This document shows positions 9,670 through 19,564 of a stretch of DNA of 29,139 bases, one piece after another. Numbering within the stretch: the stretch's first letter is position 1; every line of letters starts with the position of its first letter. Origin of the DNA: Lobulomyces angularis (lineage: Eukaryota; Chytridiomycota; Chytridiomycetes; Lobulomycetales; Lobulomycetaceae); NCBI GenBank assembly GCA_027604685.1, contig JADHYX010000071.1:36330-65468 (forward strand), written 5' to 3'. The notes beneath the pieces were generated by a model. The model made no database searches. It saw nothing but the letters and a program-made list of their open reading frames with translations, and was not told the origin of the DNA. Position numbers and translations under genes: made by a program.

Positions 9670-11150
9670 ATGCCAACTGTATTAATCGGAGAATCCCGCT
9701 TATCAACACCCTTTACAATGAACTATCAACTTTTTGGTTCTGGAAACACTAAGTTGTTGTTTGTAATGGGTTTAACCGTTTCGTTGGAAGCTTGGGAAAA
9801 TCAGGTAGGTTTTTTGTTTTTTAATATTATTAAACCGTAACATTTTAACTTTCAATGTATAGTTTAACTATTTTGGAAAATTAAAGGATTATACAGGTAA
9901 GTTTTTTGATTTTTTTTATTTGTCAGAGCTATTAAGCAATTAGTGTGTGTATTTGACAATAGGGGGTCTGGATTATCTGATGCTCCTGCTGGAAGATATA
10001 CGTACTATTTTTTTAAGAGTTGATACTGAAAGTTTAATTTTTTTTTTTTTTTTTAAAAAAAATAATTAGCACCTGCGAAATGGCAAAGGATACTAGTGAA
10101 CTTTTGGATCATTGTAGATATTTTTATTTCATAGCTGAGTTTTTCCCTAATTTTTTTTAGTACATTGGACTTCAGATGTTCACATTGTTGGAGTTTCCAT
10201 GGGTAACCAATATTTGTTTTGCAGTATTAAATTTAAATCTAAAAAAAGGAGGAATGATTAGTCAAGAATTAGCATTGTTAAGACCACATACTTTTTCTTC
10301 AATAACTTTAACGTCTACCCATGGTTTATAAACTAATTGCAAACCAAAATTAACTTTAACCAAAATGTTTTTTTTAATTTTGAAGCGGGAAGAACTTTAG
10401 CACCGCTCAAAGGAGCATTTGGAATTCCGATGTCTTTGATTTATCCTCAGGGAGCTTTGGATACTTTAGCAAGTGTACTTTTTCCTGATGAATATTTAGC
10501 TAGTCCTGCACCATGTATTATATATATATATTTTTAATTGAACAAAAAAATCATTTTTTATATTTTTATGTAGTGGAGTTTGTTCCCGTCTGTATATCCA
10601 AAAAAAATAGCTACACGATGAAGGATGTGTTTTGGGACACTGCCATGAAAAGAAGCAAAAAGACTAGAGCATCTCCTCTAAGAGGATTTTTAGGGCAACT
10701 TTCTGCTGTTTTTACTCATGTAAACATTTTTTTTTTTTTTCAAGAAATAAAAATTTAATTTTTAATTTTATTTACTAGCACATTTCATTAGATAGACTAG
10801 AAAAATTAAAAAATAGTCAAATAAATTTTTTAGTTTGCACAGGTATGGAATTTTTTTGTAGAAGTATTAATAATATTTTAATTTTATCTTAATAGGAACT
10901 GAGGACAACCTAATTAAACCGGTAAACTCAATCTATTTGGCAAAAATGTTGGATTGTAAACTACAAGTTTTTGAAAAAGTTGGCCACACCTTACCAACCC
11001 AAAGTAACAATTAAATTTTTTTTAATAAATTCAATATTTTATTTAACCAAAAAAAATCTGTATCTTTTAGTTCCAGTCGAGTATAACAAATTAATTGAAA
11101 ATCATGTCAAGGAATCAATGCAATTAAGTAAAAGAGTTAACAAAATTTAA
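9670..11150 (+). CDS. Alpha/beta hydrolase, 304 aa (paralogue A)
   Basis: Eleven exons (9670-9804, 9863-9896, 9944-10001, 10070-10113, 10161-10202, 10249-10323, 10386-10514, 10574-10719, 10779-10842, 10896-11003, 11071-11150) give 305 codons including the stop. Family landmarks occur in order: VFDNRGSGLSDAP after strand 4, the nucleophile elbow GVSMGG (Ser103), TGTEDNLIKP carrying the acid (Asp246), and VGHT with the catalytic His273. A cap segment of roughly 80 residues lies between the nucleophile and the acid. It ends in a signature DVFWDTAMKRSKKTRASPL that is shared with the paralogue at 13401. The triad is intact, so an active serine hydrolase (esterase, lipase or C-C hydrolase) is expected; the substrate is unknown. 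There is no signal peptide, so it is probably cytosolic. Introns average under 70 bases. Confidence 0.9.
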
Positions 11151-11490
11151 TGCTTTGACATAATTTTTTTTTTGGCACCTTTTTTTTATCTTTTTAAACA
11201 GCTTCTATAAAAAAAACCATGATAAATAATGCTACTGTTACTTTTCTGTTCTTATCTGTGTCTTAATTAGTTGTATATGATAGAGTTGAAAATTATATAT
11301 GATATAAAATAAATTATGTTAATTTTTTTTGTTTTTTTCTGTTTTAAGATAATTATAAAAAATAAAAAAAAAAAATAAAAAAAATATTTTTTTTGAATTT
11401 TTCTTTTGCTAAAAATTGTCTAAATGTATTGTTATGCAGGTGTTTTGTTTTGTATTTTTTTTTTTTTTTTTAAAAAATTAATATTATATT
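11151..11490. other. Intergenic between convergent genes
   Basis: 340 bases of A/T homopolymers lie between the hydrolase and UBE2G1 stop codons. Candidate AATAAA-like poly(A) signals exist on the plus strand (around 11307), but in such AT-rich DNA they carry little weight. No gene is seen. Confidence 0.6.
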
Positions 11491-12558
11491 TTACATTTCT
11501 TCAAGACTTCTCCTAACGTTTCTTCTTACTTTTTTTTTAAACTCCTCTTTATTATCCCTCCAATCTCGAGCAGCATCAATATTGGCAGGTGATTCATCAT
11601 TTGGATCTGAAAGCATTGATATGACACTTAAAATTATGGTTTCAACTATAGTTAAAGAAATGCTTTAGCACTATAATAATTCAGTTAAAAAAGAGTACTT
11701 GTGTGAATAGGTAACCATCTTTCATATGATTTTTCATAACCGTATTCATCATCACCTAATAAAGTTTAATATTATTAAAAAATCAAAAGCATGAAATCAT
11801 GAAGAAAAATAATACAGAAATTTGAAACATATATAAAAATTTAAAGAATCTTTTATACCAGGTGGGTGAAGAATTGAGATACAGACTTTGCCATCCTAAT
11901 AAAAAGAGTTGAGTAAAAAAGCAGGCGTTAAAGTTAAAAAAATTGAAAAGTAATACTGCATGAACATTAGGATGATAAACTTCACTGATGAATTTCATTT
12001 CAGGCGGAGACTGAGGATAGGTTTCTGGAAAACTTAATCTTGCTTTAAAAAAACCTATGAACAGTAAATTAAAAATTTTTATCCAAAAAAAAAAAAAAAT
12101 TTTTACGCTACCTCCTTCATATAAAGTGCCTTCAGGTCCTAAAACCATTATATCCCATAAAAATAAGTTAGAATCATCGACTAAACCAGCTAATAACAAA
12201 GTAAAAAAAAAAAAAAAAATTTTAAGTTTTTCAAATCTTTTATTAATATTAATATAGTATTGTTTAATTAAAGTTGAAATTCTTAATAAAGGTCTTATTT
12301 TTTTTTAGTTTTTTTTTCAAAGATTTTTCCATTCAAGTTGTTTTTTTTTACTGTTCTTTTTTTATTGTTTACGCCTTACCAGAAAATCCAGGAGAATTCC
12401 CTTTTGTCAACTCTATAAATCAAGAAAAATAAAAAAAATAGAAATCAGCAAATCAGAATAAAAAAAAAAGATGAAAAAAAAAAAGAACAAAAAATGAAAA
12501 TACGTTTTAACTGTCTTTGTAAGAGGGCAGCAGCTTGAGTGGTTGAATTAGCTGACAT
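11491..12558 (-). CDS. UBE2G1: Ubiquitin-conjugating enzyme E2, UBE2G1/Ubc7 type, 170 aa
   Basis: Seven exons on the minus strand (12504-12558, 12380-12412, 12112-12189, 11957-12054, 11859-11895, 11699-11755, 11491-11645) give 171 codons including the stop, a normal E2 core length. The UBC fold is complete: PEMKFISEVYHPN with the HPN motif (residues 83-85), then the active-site Cys93 in GKVCISILHPPG. It carries the acidic insertion GDDEYGYEKSYERWLPIHT, about 13 residues after the Cys, that marks the Ubc7/UBE2G and Cdc34 groups. FSAGLVDD and TLYEGG fit UBE2G1 better than UBE2G2. It transfers ubiquitin from E1 to substrates with a RING E3 and typically builds K48 chains, as in ER-associated degradation. 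The gene lies inverted between two paralogous hydrolase genes. The identification is very secure. Confidence 0.95.
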
Positions 12559-13400
12559 TAATAGGAACTTTTTTTTGTATGAATAGTTTAATTTTAAGGA
12601 ATTTAATAGAAAACCCTAAACATCAAATCTGTTTTTAAAAATCAATTGTACTCATTGAGAATAAAGAAATTGCGTTTATATGAGCTGCTAAACTTGCTAC
12701 AACTGCTGTTACTTTCTTAGATACCACGCTCTTAAAAGATCTATTTAAAGATGCCCACACTTTGTTGTACTTTGGAATTTCAACCACTTTTATTTTAACT
12801 ATAATACAGAATATTGTACAAAAACAGAGAGGGAAGAGGAAAATATCAACTGAAGAGTGAAAAAAATTGAAAAAGTATTATTCTATTTTTTTTTTTTGCA
12901 TTTTTTTTTATCCTCTGCTTTTACGTTGTCAAAAATTAATTTTCTCAATTGCAAGAATGGATATAACGTTTTGTAGAAATTGTTGAAGTAACAACGAAAG
13001 CGACGTTTCTTTTACAATTTTTATGCTTTACAGTAAAAAAAAGTAACTCGGCTTACATCAATCTAACGCATACATCAATCTAACGCATTGAGATTGTGAT
13101 TCACACATATGGTAAATGGTTTTTCTAAATCAAAAAAATTGCATATTAATATTTTATCCCTAAGTTGTTTGATATAATTAACATAAAATAATTTTAAATT
13201 GTTCTTACTTTAAGCTTCCGTGAAAACAAGGAATAATAATACATATTCGTACCAACTAAAAACATTAAAAAAAAAGTTCCTCATATATTCTAGTCTAACT
13301 TGACTTAGAAGAAAAAAATTTATGCTTGATGCAAATTATCAAAACTGTAATTCCTTAAAAAAAAAAAAAAAAAAAAACTTTATACTTTGAACATTCGAAA
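12559..13400. other. Intergenic between divergent genes, with an exon-like stretch
   Basis: About 840 bases between the starts of UBE2G1 and hydrolase B, so both promoters should lie here. On the minus strand 12635-12877 is open for 80 codons with non-repetitive composition but no usable ATG start. A 17-bp tandem duplication lies at 13054-13087. Otherwise nothing recognisable. Confidence 0.5.
13054..13087. repeat. 17-bp perfect tandem duplication
   Basis: The unit tacatcaatctaacgca occurs twice head to tail (13054-13070 and 13071-13087). It is more GC-rich than its surroundings and lies about 310 bases upstream of hydrolase B. It could be a duplicated regulatory site or simple slippage. Confidence 0.8.
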
Positions 13401-14698
13401 ATGCCAACTGCTTCAATTGGAAAAAGGAGATTACCCTCTCCCTTCAACATGTACTATGAAATTACAGGAACGGGTATTATGCAGTTGATAATTTTTTTTT
13501 ACTTGCCTTCTTTTTCAGGACCAATTAAACTGGTCTTCATTAACGGAGTTGGTGGAAATTTAAACGGTTGGGAGTTTCAAATTTCATATTTTGGAAACTT
13601 ACCTGATTACACGGTTTGTGCCTTCGATAACAGAGGTTTTTTTTTAAATAAATTTATTTTTTTTTGAGTGTTTAACTTTAAATTGTTTAGGTGCAGGTTT
13701 ATCTGATACTGTCGCATTTCAAAGAAATACAACTAAAGAAATGGCTCAAGATTCTTTGGAACTTTTGGAAGAAATTGGTTGGACAAAAAATATTAATTTA
13801 GTTGCAGTTTCCATGGGTGGAATGATTGCTTTAGGTAATGGCTATAACAAGCAGTTGATAAGTTAATATCAATAATGTAGAGTTAGCTTTGCTAAAGCCA
13901 GAAATGTTTGCCACGTTAGTGTTGACGTCAACCACCAGGTAGCTACTGATTTTTCAAAAAAAAGTTGATTTTAAAATTTCTTTATTATGCTATATTGAAG
14001 TGGAAGGAGTTTAATTCCGTTGTATGGCCTTATTAATTTACCTCGAACCTTGATAAATAAACCAGAGAAAAGTATTGAAATACTTGCTGGAGTTCTATTT
14101 CCACAGAGCTTTTTAGAATCGGAAGCCCCTGCAGATTTTGTTCCTTTATTGATTCCTACCAAAGAAAAATATACTCAAAGAGATGTTTTTTGGGAAACAA
14201 TGGCAAGAAGATCAACAAAATCTAGAGCAGCAACTTTAAAGGGATATTTATTACAGTATACCACACAAAAGAAACTTTTTTTTCTTTAACATTTTTTTAG
14301 AGTTGGCGCAATTTTAACACACCATGTTTCAAAAGAAAGGTTACATATACTACGAGATTCAGGAATTGGTATGGAAAAAAGGATTTGAAAACAAAATATT
14401 AAAAAGTGTTTTTTTTTTATTTTTTATTAGAAATTTTGGTAGTAACTGGAACTGAAGATAATGTAAAAAAAAAAATACTAGTCTAAAAATAACAATTAAA
14501 ATTTTTTAGTTAGTAAAACCAGAAAATAGCGAATACCTAGCAAAAAATTTGAATGCTAAATTAATAGTTTTTGAAGATGCAGGCCACAATCCACATAACC
14601 AGCTTCAGAAGGATTACAATGATTTGTTAGAAGAGTTCATATTTGAAAGTTTCAAAAAAAAAAATATTAAAATTCCATTTTTCATAGCAAACAATTAG
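13401..14698 (+). CDS. Alpha/beta hydrolase, 311 aa (paralogue B)
   Basis: Eight exons (13401-13473, 13519-13635, 13691-13834, 13881-13938, 14001-14255, 14301-14368, 14431-14462, 14510-14698) give 312 codons including the stop. The product opens MPTASIGKRRLPSPFNMYYE, very like paralogue A. It keeps the same landmarks: INGVGGNLNGWE (oxyanion region), CAFDNRGAGLSDT, nucleophile elbow AVSMGG (Ser104), TGTEDN with Asp248, and AGHN with His275. The cap signature RDVFWETMARRSTKSRAATL matches paralogue A. The catalytic triad is intact and there is no signal peptide. The gene structure differs from paralogue A: only the intron after the TST(T/H) motif is clearly at the same place. Substrate unknown; tandem duplication followed by divergence is inferred. 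Confidence 0.9.
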
Positions 14699-15623
14699 AA
14701 ATAAACATCAAATTTTTTAAAAATTGTTTAAAAAAAAAANNNNNNNNNNCATTATTAATTAGATTTATTCAATACAAATAGTTACTACTGAGTTCAAAAT
14801 GAATATATTCTTTATTGAATTGGCTTTAAAAAAAAATTAGACGAGATGATCCAAATCAATAATTATGAAAAAAATACGGTTTTACTTTTTTTTTTTGAAT
14901 TTTTAAAAGTTATTTTAAACATTATTTTGAAAAAAAAATTAAATTTATCTTTATAAAATATATTTTTAAAATTTTTTTTTTTTAACTACTTTTAATATGA
15001 TTAGCTAACATCAGCATAGTTTTCAAATTTCTGAGATAGAATAGCATCCATAGTGTCAAGATTTAATTAGCGGGCCTTAATTTTATAACTTGAGAGTTTA
15101 TGTTGAGTTTCTGTTTTGCGTACCAATGAAGACGAAACAGTGGTTTCAAGAAGGAAAGAGTTTTTCGCTTAGAAATCATCTTTATATGGAGAAAGAAAGT
15201 TTGTAGCTAATTTTTGTTGAAGCAGTTGAGTTTACCCTGGAGTAAATATTACCCTATTGATACTAGGCAGTAAATAAAAACAGCTGATATAATGAAAAAA
15301 AATCTACTTAAAAATAATTTAATTTTTTAACTCAGATAAAATGGATTTTAGATAAAACTTCTGGTGCTAAAAAAAATTTATTTCTATGGTTAATAATCTA
15401 AACAAAATTTATTTGTAAAAGAGTTTTTTTGTTCTTTAAATTGATTCAAAGAGAATGTTATAATTGAAAAAAAAATTTAATTTTTTTTTATTTTAAACGA
15501 AATTTTATTTTAAAATTTTTCAAATGAAAATACTAATGAGCTACTTGAAAACTTTTTCTACTATGATAATACATTTTATCTACACATTTTTAACTTTTTG
15601 TTTCATAAAAAAAATATTTAGAA
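14699..15623. other. Intergenic with assembly gap
   Basis: About 925 bases. Poly-A/T dominates except at about 15000-15270, which is more complex but has no open frame longer than a few tens of codons on either strand. Ten N bases interrupt it near the left end. I see no gene. Confidence 0.55.
14740..14749. other. Assembly gap (10 N)
   Basis: Ten N bases follow a run of A residues, 42 bases past the stop of hydrolase B. The true length of the missing sequence is unknown; gaps of exactly ten are usually scaffolding placeholders. Confidence 0.95.
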
Positions 15624-15845
15624 TTATGGAAAAGGGAGAGGAATGGTCAAATCAACAGGAACTGCAACACCAGCACCAGAGGAAGAAGCTTGATTATTGC
15701 CAATAACGACATTGTTGTTTGAGTTTGAGTTTCCTTGGATAGTGTTTGAGTTGTTTTGAGTTGTTTTACCACCACCTGGCATTGGCACTGCATTTAAAGC
15801 CGTAAATAAAGAAGCAGCAGTAAGAAAGCAAGTTGTAAATTTCAT
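15624..15845 (-). CDS. Small secreted Asn/Ser-rich protein, 73 aa
   Basis: This is a single-exon gene. A clear signal peptide, MKFTTCFLTAASLFTALNA, is followed by a Pro-Met-Pro turn (VPMPGGGK), then about 35 residues dominated by Asn, Ser, Gln and Gly (NNSNTIQGNSNSNNNVVIGN), and a hydrophobic, Pro-rich end. Several NxS/T sequons could be glycosylated. The only Cys is in the signal peptide, so disulfides are not expected. The low-complexity Asn-rich segment could self-assemble or form part of a wall or extracellular matrix, but this is speculation. The start and stop are unambiguous, and the sequence upstream of the ATG is the usual T/A-rich leader. Expression should be checked because of the small size. 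Confidence 0.68.
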   Translation of the reverse strand: MKFTTCFLTAASLFTALNAVPMPGGGKTTQNNSNTIQGNSNSNNNVVIGNNQASSSGAGVAVPVDLTIPLPFP

Positions 15846-17428
15846 TTTTAGTATATTTTTTTATAATGTTTCTATTTTTTTTTTTCTTGTCTTGAATTGT
15901 AAAATCTATTTTTTATTTTATTTAAATTTAATTTTTAACAAGGAAACCTTTCTTCTTTTTAAATACAACGAATTCTTTCAGGAATACTGCAAACCACTAA
16001 ACCCAATTAAGGTATTAATTACAATTATACAACTGTGGTTTTCAACATCAGTGTTCAGACAGTTTAGATGCAACAAAAAAGCCCAACATAATTTCCCAAA
16101 TTTTCAGAGGAAGTTCACAAACGGTAATTTTTTCAATATGATCTAAGTAACAGACCACTGGCTATTTTCCACTCACAGTTTATCCAAGCGCAACATAAAG
16201 ACTATTCTATTCATCTTTTCAAGCATAAACAACGCACTCTTTAGCCTTCATATCAATCACATTTTAGTAGGATTTTTTTTTTGCATTAAACTTTTTTGGA
16301 GATTTAAAAAAAACAGTTTTCATTTATATTTATCTTTCACTACTCTTCATTTTTAACTCTTCATTTTTAAATTGGGATGAATAATAAATTACATTATTTA
16401 ACTTTTAAACACAAAAAAAAAAAAAAAAAAAAATTAATATGGTTGAAGAAAAATTTTCCTTTTAAAAATCAATAAAAAAAATTAGGAAATGGAAACATGA
16501 AAAAAAAAATAATAATTAAATAAACAAATTGCATTTTGAAGGCGTTTGAAATGTATTCTACTGTTTTACACCCATTATAATAATGAAATTTACAAATCCA
16601 AAAATGAAAATGCAAATGTATTTTTCCTTGCATTTATTTTTTTGAGAAATCGATTACTAGTAGGAAGGTGCATTAAATCTTAAAACGCTTCAGTCCCTTT
16701 AGAACTTTGTTATATCTCATGCTTTTCACAGTAGCAAGGAAACTTAATATTTGGCTATTTATTTTTGATATTTCTATTTTAAAAAAAAAAGTTAATACTA
16801 TTTTTTATAGATAACTACTATTTAGCTCCATTTAGATTACAATTCATTAGCCCTTTTTGATTTTAGTATGTAACACTTTTCGGAAATCCGCAGTTTCAGC
16901 TTGCAAGCAGCTTTCTGCGTCAAAGTTTATAATTTTGTGTCTAGAAAATTTAAAAATAGTAACAAAATCACCCAAATTCACAATTCTATCGAATGACTAT
17001 CACTTTTTAATTGAACTTATACTTTGAATGAAATGGAAGATCTTCACAAAAAAGTGGTTTGTTAATAATTTTCTATGTATCACAAATAATAATTTGATGT
17101 CGTTTAATCATAGACATAATCATATATTACTTATACAGTAATTTTGCTGTTTTGTGAAGTTTTTCACTTTTATATATGTTAGAAACCTGAAATACAAGAA
17201 TTTAATTATACTTGTTTTTAAAATTAAAAAATTTATTTACAACGATAAAATAAAAGGCAACATTTTTTTTAAAATAAGTTAAATAAAAAAAAATTTGGAA
17301 AATAAACTTCTTAAAAAATTATTTCACTTTTTTATAAGTTTCTTTATTATATTTTTTTAAAAAATCTATACAAAACATTTTAAAGAAATTATAAAAAATA
17401 AGCATATTTATTAATCTATCTATAATAT
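15846..17428. other. Long intergenic region
   Basis: Nearly 1.6 kb between two minus-strand genes, AT-rich with A or T homopolymers of up to about 20 bases (near 16410). A plus-strand open stretch of 84 codons (15892-16146) has no conserved character and is probably chance. No RNA gene, terminal inverted repeat or transposase motif was found. Confidence 0.55.
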
Positions 17429-18090
17429 TTAGCATTGTTTCCATTGAAGAGAATAAATTTGAGTAAATTTGGTATCAATGGAGTCAATTCCGATTGTACC
17501 AGAAAGATGCGATGGACCATTTAATCTTACTGAAGTGGCGATGTTAATATTTTTTTGTCCACCACAAGGAGACCAAACTACAGTTTCAACAGGGAAATTA
17601 TCTCTAATATAGAAATTACCGTTGTTTTTAGAGGTGAAAGTGGTTACTTTTTTTGATTGATTCACTTCACCTTGGAAGTATAACGCTGCAGTTTTTTGAG
17701 CCTTAACACCATCATCCAAGTTTAGGTACCCTTTGTAGTCTATAGTAGCAAAAGAGTATTGCCAGCCTTGAGGGACATTTAAACCAAGATTGATTTGGCA
17801 GTTCTTTCTGTTTTCAGTTATTGGAATACCTGGGCCTGTACTTGCTACGAATGAATCAAAATATAGAGTGAATGCATTAGCATCTGCATCCAATTCAGGA
17901 GCAAGACTTCCTGAAGGACAACCACTACCAGCATAAGTGAGAGAGCCAATCTTAACTAGATCTGCAATGAAATAATAATTATTGAAATTGCCATATAATT
18001 AGTTTTACCCTTTGGAGGACCTCCTGAGGTTGGAACAGTGGCAGCACTAGTTAGAGCAGCAACAGAACTTAGAATGTATGCTAATTTCAT
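17429..18090 (-). CDS. DUF4360-family secreted protein, 204 aa
   Basis: Two exons on the minus strand (18009-18090, 17429-17961) joined through a 47-base intron give 205 codons including the stop. A signal peptide (MKLAYILSSVAALTSAATVP) leads into a DUF4360 (PF14273) domain. Its hallmarks are all present: YAGSGCPSGS near the start, FDSFVASTGPGI, ENRKNCQINLGLNVPQGW, a central ALYFQGEV strand, VVWSPCGGQKNINIATSV and the terminal LQWKQC. Four Cys fit two disulfides. The family is extracellular, beta-rich and of unknown biochemical function; I know it mainly from fungi, where it is often multi-copy. It may be a wall or secreted matrix protein. The length is typical for the family and no residue of the signature is missing. 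Confidence 0.92.
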
Positions 18091-19564
18091 AATTTTTTAT
18101 TTTATTTTATTTTTTTTTTAAAATAATTTTGTTAAAATTTCCTGCTTTTTATGTAAAAAGTTAAATGTTGAATGGGAATTTGCGCAAGCGTCTTGATTGT
18201 GTTAAAGTTTACTTTTAGAATAAAATAAGGTTACAATCAAAGGCTTAACGTCGATAGACACATCATTTTAAAAAACAAAAATCTACAATAATATTTTGAA
18301 TTGTTATTATATTATATATTTAACCTGAAAATGGTGAAAAGTAAACATTGAATACAAAGACTTCTAATCCGCAGCAGTCCCAAATTACAAAAAACTTACA
18401 TTTTTATCTATTTTTGTACTATTTTGGTAATAAATATTATTTCTTCAATTTGCTGCGATTTCAGGCTTTTTTAACACATTCAATGAACAAGTTTCCCTTG
18501 TGTTCTTAGTACTTACAGATCAGACTTATAATTTATATATTCTATTCACTACCATTCGCTAAAGATTCGTATATATATTGCTTATGGCAATAGTCCTAAC
18601 ATCTTTCATCTTTCATTTTTAATTCTTTTTTTTTTTTACAACTTTATGTTAGTTCATCTGATTTTAAATAAGCCATTAATCAATCTCAAAAAGTAAGGAA
18701 ATATTAACTATATCTATAGTCCTAAAAATTACGATTGGTAATTCAGCATCAAAAATATCACATACAACACCAAATAATAAATGTACAGTGCAATTAATTG
18801 ACTTTTATGTTCTTAATAAAAATTAATTTTTGACAATCCAATACAAGGATGTAAATAAAAAATTCCTCGAATTAAGAGTTCGGTAAGATATTCATTACTA
18901 TGGGTAGCCATTTTGAAAATAAACATATCAAATATAATAAACTAGTAACTACAAATTATGACTGTTTTTCATTTTACATAGTAATTTTTGTCAGGAAATT
19001 TTCAACAATCATTAAGGAAAGAACATACGTAAATGCCATTAACCAAAAAATTGTACTTAAATCTAGTAACATTTATTGCATATACCTGCTATTAAATTTG
19101 GTGACTTAAAAAAAAACTCTTAATATTTGAGTTTCTTTCAATTAAACCAAAAAACTTAAAATAATTTGAACATCACAAATATATTCATTATAATCAATTA
19201 ATTGAGCAATAGCTTAAAGGTGCAACATATGAAGCTTTTGATGTATTGAGTTTCTTTCAATTTTAACTAAAAAAAACTTAAATAATTTGAGCATTAAAAA
19301 TATATTCATTATATTCAATGGAGAGCAATAGTTTTAAAATCCCTTTATGGTGCTACTAGTGAAGTTTTTGATTAAGTTCAAAAAAAAAATTTTTTTTTTT
19401 AACATTTGCAACGAAAATACATAATTTTCTAAAGTGACAAAGTAAAGTAATTTAATTATTTATTGGGGAGCAATTACAACTCAACTATTGAAAAAAAAGA
19501 TAATAATTGAATTTTATTTACTGATAAAGGAACTAAGATTTAAAAGAAAAATTTAGAAGGTCAA
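18091..19564. other. Long intergenic region between divergent genes
   Basis: About 1.5 kb between the DUF4360 gene (minus) and the nucleoporin (plus). It holds an old imperfect duplication (19127-19372). A 69-codon open stretch at 18900-19109 on the plus strand lacks features of a real protein. Promoters of both flanking genes must lie here but cannot be defined. Confidence 0.55.
19127..19372. repeat. Imperfect tandem duplication, about 120 bp
   Basis: Copy 1 (about 19127-19242) and copy 2 (about 19246-19372) both run from ttgagtttctttcaatt, through a shared aatatattcattat core and a gagcaatag box, to gaag(c/t)ttttgat. Copies differ by scattered substitutions and small indels, so the duplication is old. 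It lies 190 bases upstream of the nucleoporin ATG. Confidence 0.75.

Noticed and set aside
11896..11956. Possible GC-AG intron in the UBE2G1 gene
   Set aside because: A normal GT donor three bases further on keeps the frame and gives HPNVHADGKVCIS, which fits the family better.
15892..16146. Plus-strand 84-codon open stretch
   Set aside because: Its composition is that of translated AT-rich spacer DNA. No signal peptide, domain or supporting signal was seen.
18900..19109. Plus-strand 69-codon open stretch
   Set aside because: No recognisable feature; the length is within chance for this region.
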